Source of the DNA: Castanea sativa
Lineage: Eukaryota > Streptophyta > Magnoliopsida > Fagales > Fagaceae
Assembly (NCBI RefSeq): GCF_040712315.1
Contig: NC_134016.1
Coordinates: forward strand, 3,573,501 to 3,637,500
Reading direction: 5' to 3'
DNA: 64,000 bases
Below the pieces are notes generated by a model. That model was not told where the DNA came from and did no database searches. It saw only the letters and a list, made by a program, of their open reading frames with translations. Made by a program: the position numbers and the translations under genes. Positions within the stretch are counted from its first letter, which is position 1; every line of letters starts with the position of its first letter. Of the stretch, positions 33,513 to 46,073 are shown one piece after another.

Positions 33513-36221
33513 ATGAGTTCGATTGATTTATATTTATATTATGGTGGGGAGCTCTGCAATGATGTTACTTATGGAGTGGCATATGAAGGGCCTGGTACAA
33601 AGTTAGAAATTATTCAGCTAAAAAAACGGCGGGAGATCAATTTGAAGAAGTTGAAAAAGAAAATTATGAAAGAGCTGAATTTGGACCGTCGGTTGCAAGA
33701 CATAAAAATTACATATCGTGCTCCTCTTGCAATGTTCAGTGACCGTATTGTCTTCACACCTATTGAAATAAAAGGAGACAAGCATGTTAAGATTATGTTT
33801 GACAGGATAAACTCTATGCCCCAATTAAAAGCTGCTGAGTTGTATATAAGTGTGGAGCCTCGTATAGAAGTTGGCGGTGCAGATGTGCAACAAACAACTT
33901 TGGAGGGTGGTGGCGGGGAAGAATTCCAATCATTACATGCAGATAGTCATCCGACTCTTACCCCGTCCACTATAGTTGGGGGTTATACACTACCATGTCA
34001 AGAGAGACCAACTCCAATGGAGGCTTGCGGATCTAGTTATCAACAAGAATATATTCAATCTCTAGGGGGGGAAGGTGAAGACGAAGACGAAGACGAAGAT
34101 GATGTTGATCATGGTAGAGATGAGTATGAAGAGATGATTGGGAGAGATGACTTTCACGAGAATACTATAAACTATGAAAATGTTGACAATGTCTGTGATG
34201 ATGTCGTGGATGATCATGATGATGATGCTATAGAGTTTCAAGATGATATAGGCGATGGTGATCATGCTACAGTCCCTACATATGAAGCTCATGGCCTGTC
34301 ATTCTATGCAAACACTTGGGATAATGTTATTGATCCTTCAAGTGTTGAGATACCATTTTCATCAAGTTGGGGGCGGGGAATGAATTTTAGCAAAGGGTTG
34401 ATTTTCCCTAATAAAGAGGCTGTGAAACAAGCATTAATAGTTTACTCTCTGGATAACAACAAGAATTATATAACTGAGTGGTCCAACCAGAAAAGATTGT
34501 GTGTGAAGTGCGCAAATGAGTCATGTGCATGGAAAGTCCGAGCATTCTCGCAACCGAAGCTTAACGGATTATGGGCTGTCAAAGTATTTGGCGGTCCTCA
34601 CACTTGTCCATCAGTTGGGGTGAACAAAGATGGCAGAATGATGGATTCGAATTTTCTTGCCAAAGAACTGCATAAATATATACTTGACGATCACACCAGC
34701 AAAATAAAGGGTCTCCAAAATCTGATGAAGGAAAGGTTTAACCACGATATATCATACTACAAGATATGGGATGCGAAACAAAAGGCTATTGCAAACATAC
34801 ACGGGAATTGGGAAGAGTCGTACCAAAAGTTGCAGAAGTTGTTGTTGGCATATAAGGATAGCGATCCAGGTACACAAGTAAAGTTTCGGTCGATCAACGG
34901 GGACATACCGGGTACTATTATATTCAAGTATGTGTTCTGGGCTTTTGCTCCTTCCATTGCTGGATTCGCACATTGTAGGCCAGTGATTAGTATTGATGGA
35001 ACTCATCTTTATGGAAAATATAAAGGAAAGTTGTTGATTGCAATGGCTACCGATGCTAATAATGAGATTTTTCCGTTTGCCTTTGCGGTTGTGGATGATG
35101 AGACGGGGGCCAGTTGGGGATGGTTTTTAGAATGCTTGCAGACTGCAATACGGGATGTGGTACCCAATTCTGGCATTTGCATAATATCAGACCGACATAA
35201 AGGTATAATATCATCCATTGCCCAGTGGCCCAATAATTATGTTCCGGTATATCATAGATATTGCATTAGACATGTGGCCAGCAACTTCAACACCCAATTT
35301 AATGACAAGTTCTTAAAGTCTTTGGCCTTGAAAGCAGGATACGAGCATCAAGATCGCAAACTTGAAAAAATATTGGATTGCCTTAAGGAAGTTGAACTCA
35401 AATTCAGTAAGGATCCCAATCCCAATATAGCAAAAAAGAAGCCGTACTCCTATCTAACGAAGGAGGGTCTAGATAAGTGGACACTGTCACATGATGGTGG
35501 ACACCGCTATGGGGCAATGACTACCAATATGTCTGAGTGTTTCAATGGAGTTCTAAAAGGTGCACGTGGATTACCCATATCTGCATTGGTTGACTACATT
35601 TGGTGCAAACTTGTGGCCTATTTCAATGATCGGCGCACTAAAATATTGGGTGATATTGAACATGGTCAGAAGTTCAGCAAGCATGCCATGGAGAAATATG
35701 AAGCAAATTACGAAAAAGGGACAAGACACTATGTGAGGCCATTTAACCAGCAGAACGGTGTATATTAGGTTTGCACAACACATAATCCACACAGCTCTAA
35801 TGGGGGAGACCATAGTCATGAAGTAAGATTGCTGGAGAACACATGTACTTGTGGCAAATGGGAAATCTATAAGATCCCTTGTTCACATGTGATTGCAGTT
35901 TGTATCAGGGAACATGTCAATGCAATGAGGTATATTGACCCATGTTATACTTTACAAAAGTGACTTGCCACCTATTCACATGAGTTTTGTGTGCCCAAGG
36001 ATAAGTCATTATGGCGAGAGGTTGCCGGCCCAAAGTTGTACCCTGACCCTGAAATGTTGCGAGACAAAGGTCGACCTATGTCAACAAGAATAAGAAATGA
36101 GATGGATTGGAGGGAGAGTCAACCCAAGCCGAAATGTGGAATGTGTCACGAAGAGGGCCATAACCGCAGGAGATGTCCGAATGTGATTCGCGCATCAACA
36201 AGCAGCCATGTTCCAAACTAG
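33513..36221 (+). pseudogene. MULE transposase (MuDR/MURA-like), two nonsense codons
   Basis: The ATG at 33513 is chosen because it follows a splice-acceptor-like TTGTAG by a few bases. An N-terminal PB1-like domain (residues about 1-115) is followed by an acidic linker. Next comes a MuDR zinc-binding DNA-binding domain (about 285-370, FPNKEAVKQAL...CVKCANESCAWKVRA...GGPHTC). The MULE DDE transposase core follows, with first D in SIDGTHLYGKYKG (about 495) and second D in IISDRHKG (about 559); a third acidic residue probably lies in the helical part after NMSECFNG. A SWIM zinc finger (CTCGKWEIYKIPCSH) and a C-terminal CCHC knuckle (CGMCHEEGHNRRRCP) complete it. In-frame stops at 35766-35768 and 35961-35963 (WLATYS context) interrupt it before and after the SWIM domain. 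Otherwise the 903-codon frame is open, so loss of function is recent. Confidence 0.92.
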
Positions 36222-37168
36222 GTAAGCAACGCATGCAATTTTTTCTATTTTTGGGATATACTTATTAGAATTACAATAACTCCCTTGACTTTACAAATTA
36301 TTTAAACTAAATTAAAATAAATCTTTCCTTGTGCTTCCTCCATCACATACTCCTATATAGTAGCTATCGCTTTCGGTTTCTAATGTTTATGTATCCATGA
36401 TTTTCTCTTGATTTACGGCTGGCCTCATGTTTTTCCTTTTCTTTCTTGTTTTGCTTTGCTGTTTTTCTTATTTGTACACTTTTTGATTTTTAATAAATTA
36501 CAATTAACTATAAAAAAAAAAAAAGATTTTCTCCTGATGCCATTTCCTTGTACCGTTGAACCTTAAGCTATCCTGGTTACTGGTGATAAGGGCTTTTGTG
36601 GAGGTTTTTTAATATTGTGTTTTAACTTACAAAAGCTTTTCATTCACATCTTTGCACATATATCCTCATAAAGTAGCACTGTGTTGTTATTTGTTACTTA
36701 CCATAAAACAAATTCATCTTTAGCCAACTTGAAACAGAAAAAAAAAATTTCGCTGGTTTAAAAAACATAATATAAGCTATAACAAAACTTGTTGTGCCCA
36801 TGGAAGCCAGCATGTTCATCATTTGCCGAAACCAGCAGCAGGCTGTTTTCATTGGTTGGTTTCTATTCTTTCAGGGCTTGTCAAGCCCAAAAACAAATTT
36901 TAGAAAATAATTAATCAAATTAAACCATAATAATGATATGTAAAATTGTGAGGCCTCCAAAGCTGATGTTCCACAATATGAAGAGGTCAACAGCTCAAAA
37001 ACTACTTCAATTTTTATATATATTAGATTACATTAATAAGTAGAAATGCATGTTCTCATTAAAGAAAATTAACTACAACACTCTCAATCCTCATGCAAAA
37101 CAGTAATTATGCTAGAGGGGAAAAAATGGGAAGGTAAATCATAGACTATAGATACAGGAATTGCCACT
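36222..37168. other. Transposase 3' flank, no gene seen
   Basis: AT-rich, with an A run near 36510. It presumably contains the transposase 3' UTR. The last 100 bp may be the 3' UTR of the captured aminomutase fragment. Confidence 0.5.
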
Positions 37169-37300
37169 CTAAATCTGCTGTAAAACCTTCTCAGTAGCTG
37201 CTATTGTTTTCTGGATATCTGTAGGAGTATGTGCCAAGCTTGTAAATCCAGCCTCAAACTGTGAAGGAGCAAAATATACTCAACTGTTTCTTTCCATAGC
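37169..37300 (-). pseudogene. GSA: Captured C-terminal exon of glutamate-1-semialdehyde 2,1-aminomutase
   Basis: On the minus strand, a frame preceded by an acceptor-like TTTCCAG reads ...[18 protein letters not shown], then [18 protein letters not shown] and a stop at 37169-37171. This is the characteristic C-terminal end of plastid GSA aminotransferase, a tetrapyrrole-pathway enzyme. One nonsense codon lies just upstream of VYF. The rest of the gene is not found in the window, so this is a fragment carried inside the MULE, as in Pack-MULEs. Confidence 0.8.
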
Positions 37301-38470
37301 TGGAAATGCACTATAAATTAGATTGTTGGCTTTGCAAGATCAAAATATTCTTGGTTGTTTTTCATATCCTATTACCTTTGAAGCTTATGTGACTTGTCTT
37401 TATCTGATTTCTTTTGATTGGTTTATAAAGGTGCGGCAATGGAGGTAAACATTTCTCATCGAAGCCGAAATTTTGACTACTGCTGATCTTGCACACCCTA
37501 GTCTCTTTAACAATGGAGAGTCAATATTTACTAGTCCAGACAAATGAAGACTGCAAGAGCACTGAATCAGCATGACCAGCAAAAAAATGGATGACCAGCA
37601 AGAGCACTGTTATTAAGTGTTTTGTTTGTTTAAATTCTGGAATTAGACTGTAGGTAACCTCTAGACTGAATTTCAAATACAGTATTTAATTTTTAATTTT
37701 TGATTATGAAGTTGTTCCAAAAATGGATGTTTAGGCTAGAGATATTAGAGGGTCTTTGTCATCTTCAATGACTGATTGGTTAAGTGGCAGCAGCTTTTTA
37801 ATGGAAAAAGGCACTCTTTCTTGATTTTATAGAAAATACTAGATAAATAACTTAGGCTCAGACCCTTTGCTTTTTATAAAAAAAAAAACAATACTTTATT
37901 AGAAACATAAGTTTGGCTCAGACCTGTGTGATGATGAAGAAACCTATTTGTAATGCAAGAACTAAGTTTCCCTTATTTACTTAGCTGTATGTATCCTTGT
38001 TTAGATGATTACACAGTGCCACCATGATCTTTTCAGACTCAATTCAAAAGAAAACATGTTCAGAGAATTTTAGAAAAGTAGAAACTTGTAACTGGAAAGG
38101 CACAAGAACTAATAAATGAAAAGACTAAATTACAAGGATGTGAATTTAAATTCAACATTCTTCACTAAAACAGAGTAACTACAATAACATGAAATAGACA
38201 AGAACATGCTATTTTTTGATAAGCAAAGAAGGTTGCTGATTGAACAGTACAGTTTTACAAAAGAAGATGCCCATTTGGTCAACCAAGCCCACCCCAGTCA
38301 AGCTATCATCAACAGTGCGGCCTATCATTGCAGTGCGGCCTGCATCAAACACAATATACAGCATAGACAGATTAGTACGATATAGCATCTTGTATATATA
38401 CACACACAAACTAGGTAAGAGAAAACAAATGCATTGAACAAACCACCATTGGGAATATTTGAGTTAGTGC

Positions 38471-38800
38471 CTATAGCTGAAAAGCTGCTAATGTAGTAAA
38501 GGTGTTAGCTTTGAGATTGAAATTAGTATTGAAGTTCATAGTTTCAATCTTCCAGGACATGGAATTGGAGAGCATCCCATCAACCTGACCAGAAAGCTTG
38601 TTCTGCTGAACATAAAAATAATTTTGGTTCAGCCTTTGCGACAAAGATGCAGGAAGTTCACCATTGAGCTCATTAGACCTCAAATCTAAGTGGGTCAGCT
38701 CTTTCAAGTTCCCTAAACTTAATGGAACCAAACTAGATAGCTTTTTAGCAGTAAAATTCAGCTTCACCAAACTACTCAGCTGGCCTGTGAGCTGGGATTG
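38471..38800 (-). pseudogene. Captured LRR fragment of an EMS1-like receptor kinase
   Basis: The minus strand encodes LTGQLSSLVKLNFTAKKLSS and then LVPLSLGNLKELTHLDLRSN, two plant extracellular LRRs. These are followed by NKLSGQVDGMLSNSMSWKIE, which resembles the EMS1/EXS family. No kinase part, signal peptide or start is present. The assignment to EMS1 is from memory of the family pattern; an LRR receptor fragment is certain. Confidence 0.65.
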
Positions 38801-41756
38801 TCACAAATCTTTCCCTACTCAGCTTCACCAAACTACTCAGCTTCACAAATCTTTCAAGTTCCCTACTCTTTCAAGTTCTCACAAATCTTTTATCTCACAC
38901 AACCACAACACTGCTCATATTATAAAATAATTTTTGATAAACTACATAATTTTTGCTGTTTACAGTTTACAAAATGAATTTGATTGAGATAGTTTACAGT
39001 TTTCATTACTAATTGATATTGGAAACCTCTGTTCATACCATTTACATTGTTTAAACTCATTCATTGATGGAAATCTTTCTCCTTTACACATTCTCTCCCT
39101 CCAATTTCTCAAGTAAAATACACTACTCAGCTGCCTCTCAAAAGTCATACCGTTTACCTTTTTTTTAAGTCATTTATTAATGACAATCTTTCTCCTTTAC
39201 ATATTGTCTCCCTCCAATTTTTCGAGCAAAGTTTCACTCACTATATTTAAAGAAATGGATGTTTAAGATGTCATGGTGATATTAACACACATATCTCAAA
39301 CTATCAGCCCCTCAAAAGTGATACCATTTACTTATTTCAAACTCATTCACTAACAAAAACTTTTCTCTTGACACATTCTCTCCTCCAGTTTCCCAAGCAA
39401 AAATTCCCTCACTATGTATATATATTTAAGATGTCATGGTGAACAAATGAACATATCTCAAGCTAAAATCCTTTCAGAAGTCCAAACAAGATTTTACATG
39501 AGAAAGTAGATCAGAGAAGTAAAAAAATCGGTATGACATGCAATGAACAGAATGATAAAATAATTGAAAATGCCATGCATGAAAATAAGCTGAGATTCAA
39601 AATAGATCCATCCAGAGAAAAGCATGACTCATTATGCTGAAACAGCAGCCTTCAACAGAGCAAACAGAACCATCTCAAGTACAGGAACGACAAGTGGAAA
39701 CTGACAGAGTAGAAAATTAAAAATTTGTGCTACAGTGAATAAAAGGAAGAATTATGAAAGACAAAGCAACTCGGAGAGACAGAAGTTAAATAATTTCTAT
39801 TAAGAATTCATTTCCATGTTTAGTAATCCAATTAACTAACAGAATTTTTCTTAGCAAGCAGAGAAAGTAACAAACAGTCGTAGCAAACTCAATAATCCAC
39901 CAGTCCAAAAACCTTGAACCTCTATCTTTTTTAGTTCTTTGAATGCTCTGGGTTTCAAAACTGTGGTGTCATCTACTGCATCAACGATTGTGCTAAAACA
40001 ATTTCAGAGATCAACTTAGAAAGTGATAACTTGATGGCAAAGCTCACCTATCATGCCAATTACATCCATAAATGCATTACCTGTTGCAACAATGTCTTTA
40101 CATACGTCTCTAGAACATAACCCATAGCAGTTAATTTTGCAGCTGAATTAATTGGAACAGACCTATGATCCCCCAGAAGGATTTGCAGCTTGGAGACTAT
40201 AATTCTTATAAAAAAACCTTTGCAGGGTGACTTATGAAAGATTTCTAAATAAATAAAACCTCCATAGTATGTTTTAAACAGATTTAAAGAGAACCTTTGC
40301 AACTCTTCCAGAGACAACAAACATCTTTGATGTCTAAAATGCTGAACTTTTCTGGATAAAATTGCACATGACAAACCAGAACCCTATGAAGCTGACTAAG
40401 GATAGAGATGGTAAACTGCACAGCAAAATCCAAGTAAAATACACTTTTGTACTTGTATCTACTTCTGCTATTTATAATGGCCCGTCACTTCATTCAATGG
40501 AGTAGATGCCCAAGCACTTGTTTTAGCCATGACTTACTACTCACATATTTAAAAAGCCTAAATTTCAGGGTTGATGTAGTTGTTTCCAATGATGTGAAGA
40601 TGATTTATAGCATCCCCCCCCCCCCCTCTCCAAAACTAGAGAGAGAGAGAGCTCTAGGTGAAGATGAAAAGATAGAGGAGCAGCAAAAAGTAAATACAAA
40701 GACAATGAGCTCTACCTCAACTTCAAGACCCATCAGGTGCATGTGTAATTTACCAAACAAAAGAAAAGGTAAATATAAGCATTGTATGCAAAAAAATCAT
40801 TCAACAATCGGCCAAGTATGGGATAAACCATATCTCTGCCAACAAAAAAGATGGGATTGATTATCTAGCCTCTTGTAATGTAGTTAAAATTTGATGTTAA
40901 GTTAATAAAAGTATGTGCTAACACCTGTACATTCCAGTGTTGTTTACTTAACAGTATTCATGCCTAGGAGTAATTCTATACTCATTTGTTCTGAAAATTT
41001 ACAGAATTATAGATAGCAGATAATAAAGTTAAATAAGTAATAAATAATCAAAATGACAGAAAAAATACCTAAGGTTTGCTGTTTTCTCTCTCTATAAACA
41101 TAACTAGCATCATTACTAATATAGAATAAGCTATACTCATTAGCTTACAACCAAAGGCAGAAAGACAAGAAAGGAATTTCTACCGCTGAGTGCAACACTT
41201 TATCAACGGACATTGAGAATCTGTGGAATGTATTTTCATTGGAAAGCAATATGGAAGACAAAGACTCCAAGGAAGGTAGTTTTCATTTGGACTTTGGACA
41301 TTTGTTCAGTATTTATATACTTTTTCTGGACCACAGTTGGAAGTGTGAATTGGTCAAGTTTCTGGGTGTGATACTCAAATGCATAGAGATACCCTGGTTA
41401 CATATCAGATATACCCAACAAAAGACCAAACTTTGTAAAGCAAAAAATCAAGCAAAACTCAGACTTATAACCATAAGAAGTCTAGCTAAGAAGAAAAAAC
41501 AAATTGGCTATAAAATCAGAAGTCACAAAGGGTTAGCTGCATTTTAAAGTTTAGCCCAAAAAATATAAATTTCCATTAAAGAAAAAGGAAATTAGTTCAT
41601 ACTTACAATAACAATCTCAAGACTGCAGCAGCCCTTATAGGATTCCAATAGTCATGATGCACCCTCCCCTCGTTTACTTCTTTTCTGGTTGCGTCTGGTG
41701 TATTGTTTGGCCGGAACATGCTCTGTTACCTGCTCATAATGTTATATTTTAAGCTG
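38801..41756. other. MULE middle region, no intact gene
   Basis: Contains direct repeats near 38760-38890 (CTTCACCAAACTACTCAGC twice) and near 39000-39460 (ATTCTCTCCCTCC-type blocks three times). A minus-strand exon-like piece at about 40080-40200 (SAAKLTAMGYVLETYVKTL followed by GTAATG) is also present, its gene unrecognised, along with a 14-base C run at 40614. It may hold more captured host fragments. Confidence 0.45.
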
Positions 41757-44265
41757 TCACAAACAAACAAATTCATGCACAAAGAAACCCAAAAAATATA
41801 TGGAATTAAAAACAGAGTAAAGCACTTGGAATACCAGGTGGGAACCTGTGCCGCATCTCCTTGGTTGGATGGCGTGAGTCGATTTCCGTTTGGGTGGAGC
41901 GTCAGCGTTTGCATCCTGTGGCTGCTCAGCTTGGTCACCTTGCCCCTGCTCAACGTCACTTTCATGTGGATGCGTGGCTTGTGGAACATGTATCAAGGTA
42001 GAGGAGGTAGGAGGTGATTGTGTCTGACTTGGGCTGGTAGACATAAGTTCAACGTGGGGTGTTTGAAGGCTAGGGGTGGGTATAACTATCTGGGGGGAGC
42101 TATAGGACGGGGCCGTGGGTGAGTGGTGGTCAACGGTGGTGGTGTGTGGGGAGGACTCAAATTCAGCATGGGTAAATAGCGAGTGAGATCCAGTGTCAAT
42201 GGGAGGGATGGGTGGCATGGGAGGGCTGGTTGTGTCCTCAGGGGTGGACACAGGTGGAACAGGGGTCACAGTGGCCAAAGGAGGGGTAGGGGCAGGTCGA
42301 TAACGTGTCATTGGAGCAGCTAAGCTTGTACTGGGCCCTACATCTGGTATTTCAGTCTGGTTTGCTGCTTCATCATTGGCTGGCACCTCGATACGATCAA
42401 CCTCATCCACATCCTCAAGGGCCTTCTTAATGAACTTATATTCATAAGATTCTTCATTGAACCAGTTGAGGATAGCCAGTTGGGTTGCAAGCTGTCATTA
42501 AATCACGGGCATATATTAAGTACAACACATACATAACATCAAACATAACATATAAGTGAAAAAGTAATTAATACACATTACCAAAATGTCCATCTTAGCA
42601 CTAGCGCGGTCGATATACAGTCGAGTGATTCTACGATACCACACCATATATGGATGATGACGTGACATCACCTCCTCCATCTTGAGTGCATTACAAACGT
42701 ACTCGTCATGATCATTCCACTTCTGAATATGGACTGCATGTTCCACCAACCAATTTTTCTCTACCTTGCCCCTCGCATCTATTTTGTGCAAAGCACGATT
42801 GGTATTAGCATCTGTGGGTTGTTCCTGCTTTAGCCCAAACTGTCGCAGGACACGATCAGGTAGGTGGAACTCTACAAGCCAAAAACATATAAGTGGAACG
42901 GTCGACCTCCACACGTTACTTCCCTCAATGCTAAAACTAGGAGGAAGGTGGCTCAAGTCATTTCCGTATGGCTCCCACTTAACCTACAAAAGCCACCAAG
43001 TAAAGCAACCACATTCAATCTATTCCCATAATTTGCATAACAAGTACCACAATAGTTGGCAATGAAAAACTTTTTGAAGGACATAAGATGTTATGGACGT
43101 ATAAATATTATACCTGGTCAGGCCGTGTCGTGGCAATTTGATTGCGATATGCGGAAAGCACATGCGTGGGAGCATTCTTTGTACACATCGCCCCTGCCCA
43201 CCTACAAGCAAGTAACATTGCATGGTCATTAGCATCATCTGTTTACGTATAAAAATGTGGCATAATACATGAGTTTTACTAATTATGCAATAGATACTTA
43301 CTTCATAGCAAGAGGAATTGGTGGTAGTGGTGGACCATAAACACCCTCGGGTTGGGGCACCATCTGAGGGGACATATGTGGGAACCTAACATATATCCAC
43401 AATTGGACCAAAATCAGTGGTCCGCCAATCTGCTTTGCCTTCTTGTCGGTTGCATTGCATAGCTGTCTATACAACCATGATAAGGCTGCACTACCCCAAC
43501 TATACTTGCGTGGATTACGAAGGTTCTGCATGAACTCTAACCACATGAGATGGACCCTATCTCCGGACTTGTCAAGAAAAACCATATCTCCTAGTAGGGC
43601 TAGTATATAACAACGAGCATACTGATGAACTTGAATCTCATTGGCATTTGGAGGCAGTGGTTGTCTGATTCTTTCAACAAGTGCGGGTATTAGAATCCTT
43701 TGACCTTTTAGCACAGTTTGAGGGCCATTTGGAATTTGAATTCCAAGCATTTCAGTACACACGTCTTCCCAAATTCTTTTAGAAGGCCCAACCATTGCCT
43801 CACCCTCAATGGGCAACCCCATGATAACTTCCACATCTTGCAATGTGATCGTCATCTCACCATGTGGTAGGTGGAATGTATGGGTCTCTGGGCGCCATCG
43901 CTCTACAAATGAAGTGATCAGTGCATGGTCAAGCTGTATGGATGGGACCAAGTGCAAACCCTCTAGACCAAGCAACCTCACAATGGCAAGGACACGATCA
44001 TCTACCATAGGATCTCGAAGTCTCAATTCTTCATGGCGACTTCGACAATCCAGTGTGCCAGGAGGATCCTACAAATATTATAACAATAGATGAAAAACGT
44101 ATGCAAATATTTAGTATTTATGGCTAATTAGAGTTGTGACATGAATGCATAGTTACATAAAACTCATGCAATTACCTGTCCCCCAGGGTTCCACAGTAAC
44201 ACAGATCGATGTTTAACTTGTTCCGTCAATACACTACGATCAATAGGTCCAGGATCTATCGTCAT
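41757..44265 (-). CDS. Plant mobile domain (PMD) gene of the MULE, five coding exons, intact
   Basis: Exons on the minus strand are 44265-44176, 44068-43302, 43201-43114, 42983-42582 and 42491-41757. All introns follow GT-AG and the phases match, giving 693 codons without a stop. The N-terminus MTIDPGPIDRSVL, then LQDVEVIMGLPIEGE, WGSAALSWLYRQLC and LVQLWIYVRFPH are classical PMD signatures, the family of Arabidopsis MAIN and MAIL1 and of the PP7-long-form phosphatases. The C-terminal 220 residues are a Pro/Ser/Thr-rich low-complexity tail. Upstream, a leader exon (about 44995-45200) is joined by an intron ending TTTTTGCAG one base before the ATG. Host PMD proteins act in nuclear gene and transposon silencing; transposon-borne versions have no proven role. 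It stays open while the transposase has stops. Confidence 0.88.
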
Positions 44266-45014
44266 ACTGCAAAAAGTTTATGTGTCATAAGGCATAACAA
44301 GAAAAGGAGATCAAAAAAGTCAAGCTCAAGCATAACATGGATAAAGAGGAGCTATGCTCTACTAGAACAATATTAATCAAGGGAAACAATACAAATGACT
44401 TGGCTTGAACTACCACATTCGTCTGCCCACCAACACAAAAATTGAATTAGTCCTAACATATTTCAGTCAACCATTAGCACATAAGAAACAACTAACATTC
44501 AAGAGCACTATCTACACAAAGTAACTAAGATACTATTAAACTCATAGAAAAGTAATCATGATTTGGGCAGATTATATAGGTGGAAGAGGGAGAAAGAAAT
44601 AATTAGAAGATTCAGAGGCATAACAAGAACAAATAAAATAAAAACAAGTATGTATCGAAGTTTTAAGTCGGTGCTTCTATTGTTTTGAGTAATTGACAAG
44701 TCTGAAAACTTCTAGTTTGTTTGAGAAAGCTACAAAAATTGAATCATTCCAGATAGCAATGTACACAAACATGATTTGGTTGATTATATAGGTAAATCAT
44801 GATTTGGTTGATTATATTTGGGCAGATTAAACTCATAGAAAATAAATAATTAGACGATTCAGATGCATAACAAGAACAAATAAAAACTAAACCCAAATCT
44901 CCAAATCACTAAACCTAAAAACCAAATCAAAACCCATTTCAGCCAATAAATAAAGAGAAACAAATCACATTAGAGAGAGAGAGAGAGAAAACAAACCTGC
45001 TGGTTGATGATGGA

Positions 45015-45200
45015 TGGAGAAAACGACGGCGTAGGAAGAGAGAGACACCGGAGAGAGAGACAGTTACGGCGTATAAAGAGAGAGACGCCGGAGAGAGAGA
45101 GAGTTACGGCGTAGAAAGAGAGAGACGCCGGAGAGAGAGACAGTTACGGCGTATAAAGAGAGAGACGCCGAAGAGAGAGAGGAACGGCGTAGAGAGAAGG
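45015..45200 (-). repeat. About 40-bp minisatellite in the PMD leader exon
   Basis: Four to five units of GGCGTA(G/T)AAAGAGAGAGACGCCG plus a GA-rich part. On the minus strand this gives a CT-rich leader ending in a GTTTGT donor near 44995. Each unit contains an inverted GGCGT/ACGCC pair. Confidence 0.8.
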
Positions 45201-45208
45201 CCTTAGGT

Positions 45209-45501
45209 AAATCGAGTATACGATACTCGGATTAGAAGACAAAAAAACAAAATTTAACCGCAGTGGAAGTCGAGTACAGGATACTCGACTTTTTAGGGAA
45301 GTCGAGTATGTTGTACTCGATTTTAGTAGTTTTACTACGGTTAACTGTTTATTCATTAGAAGTCGAGTACACTATACTCGACTTCATAAGTCGAGTTTAC
45401 TGTACTCGCTTTTATAGAATTCCAACCTGGCTTTTTTCCTCTTTTTTTAATCCACGTCAGAAATATTTTTAGTAGGAAGTCGAGTATCCTAAACTCGACT
45501 T
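45209..45501. repeat. Array of six 25-bp palindromes, right subterminal region
   Basis: The same AAGTCGAGT-N7-ACTCGACTT unit as on the left, at 45209-45233, 45267-45291, 45299-45323, 45360-45384, 45388-45412 and 45477-45501. The last lies inside the inverted repeat, mirroring the first on the left. Confidence 0.92.
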
Positions 45502-45591
45502 CCAAAAAGAGTCCAACTTACTAATTAAGTTTGAACGCATGCTTTCGTCCTAAAATTTTTTCCATTCTGTACTGTTTCCCAAATTTTGCCT
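45475..45591 (-). repeat. Right terminal inverted repeat of the MULE
   Basis: Inverted counterpart of 31966-32082. It ends CCCAAATTTTGCCT before host DNA CTGGTTGTC. Confidence 0.92.
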
Positions 45592-46020
45592 CTGGTTGTC
45601 TTCTTACTAAACAGCTAATTTAGGCTTTGTATTTTATTTTCTAAAGTTTAGAGGATGTATAGAGGTTGAATAGTGGCCACAATTTGTCAAAAACATAGCA
45701 AGAAATATAACCAAAAATAATAATAAAAACAATAAAAATCAAACATTGTGTAATGTTTTAAATTGGAGTGATGAACTTAAATATGTAGATAAAACATTGT
45801 ATACTTTACATATAGCTTGTACTAAAAAATATGAACCGGCCAAATTGTGTACAATGCCAAGAACACAATATATTCTTTCAAGCTGTGGTACTATCCCTAT
45901 TAAAGAACACTCACTTGGTTGGTTGGATTAAGTGTTGTTAAATAAGTCAACAATAACACACATCATCTTCCTATTGGGGGTTAAAGCACAGGGCTCCAAA
46001 CAAGTTTGAAGAAACTTTGT

Positions 46021-46073
<53 letters not shown>

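Larger units (their letters stand above)
31966..45591. mobile_element. Mutator-like element (MULE), 13.6 kb, with transposase and PMD genes
   Basis: Long terminal inverted repeats (31966-32082 and 45475-45591, extending imperfectly to about 32145) start AGGCAAAATTTGGG. Inside are a MuDR-type transposase gene rightwards (33513-36221) and a plant mobile domain gene leftwards (41757-44265), convergent as mudrA and mudrB are in maize MuDR. Between them are captured host fragments. Both genes have a leader exon near a terminus and a 5' UTR intron. The paralogous site at about 53080 is empty. No 8-11 bp target duplication is visible: the right flank begins CTGGTTGTC, but that sequence is missing on the left. 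Confidence 0.9.

Noticed and set aside
41703..43238. Plus-strand and out-of-frame minus frames over the PMD gene
   Set aside because: They overlap exons with matching splice phases and PMD signatures in a different frame.
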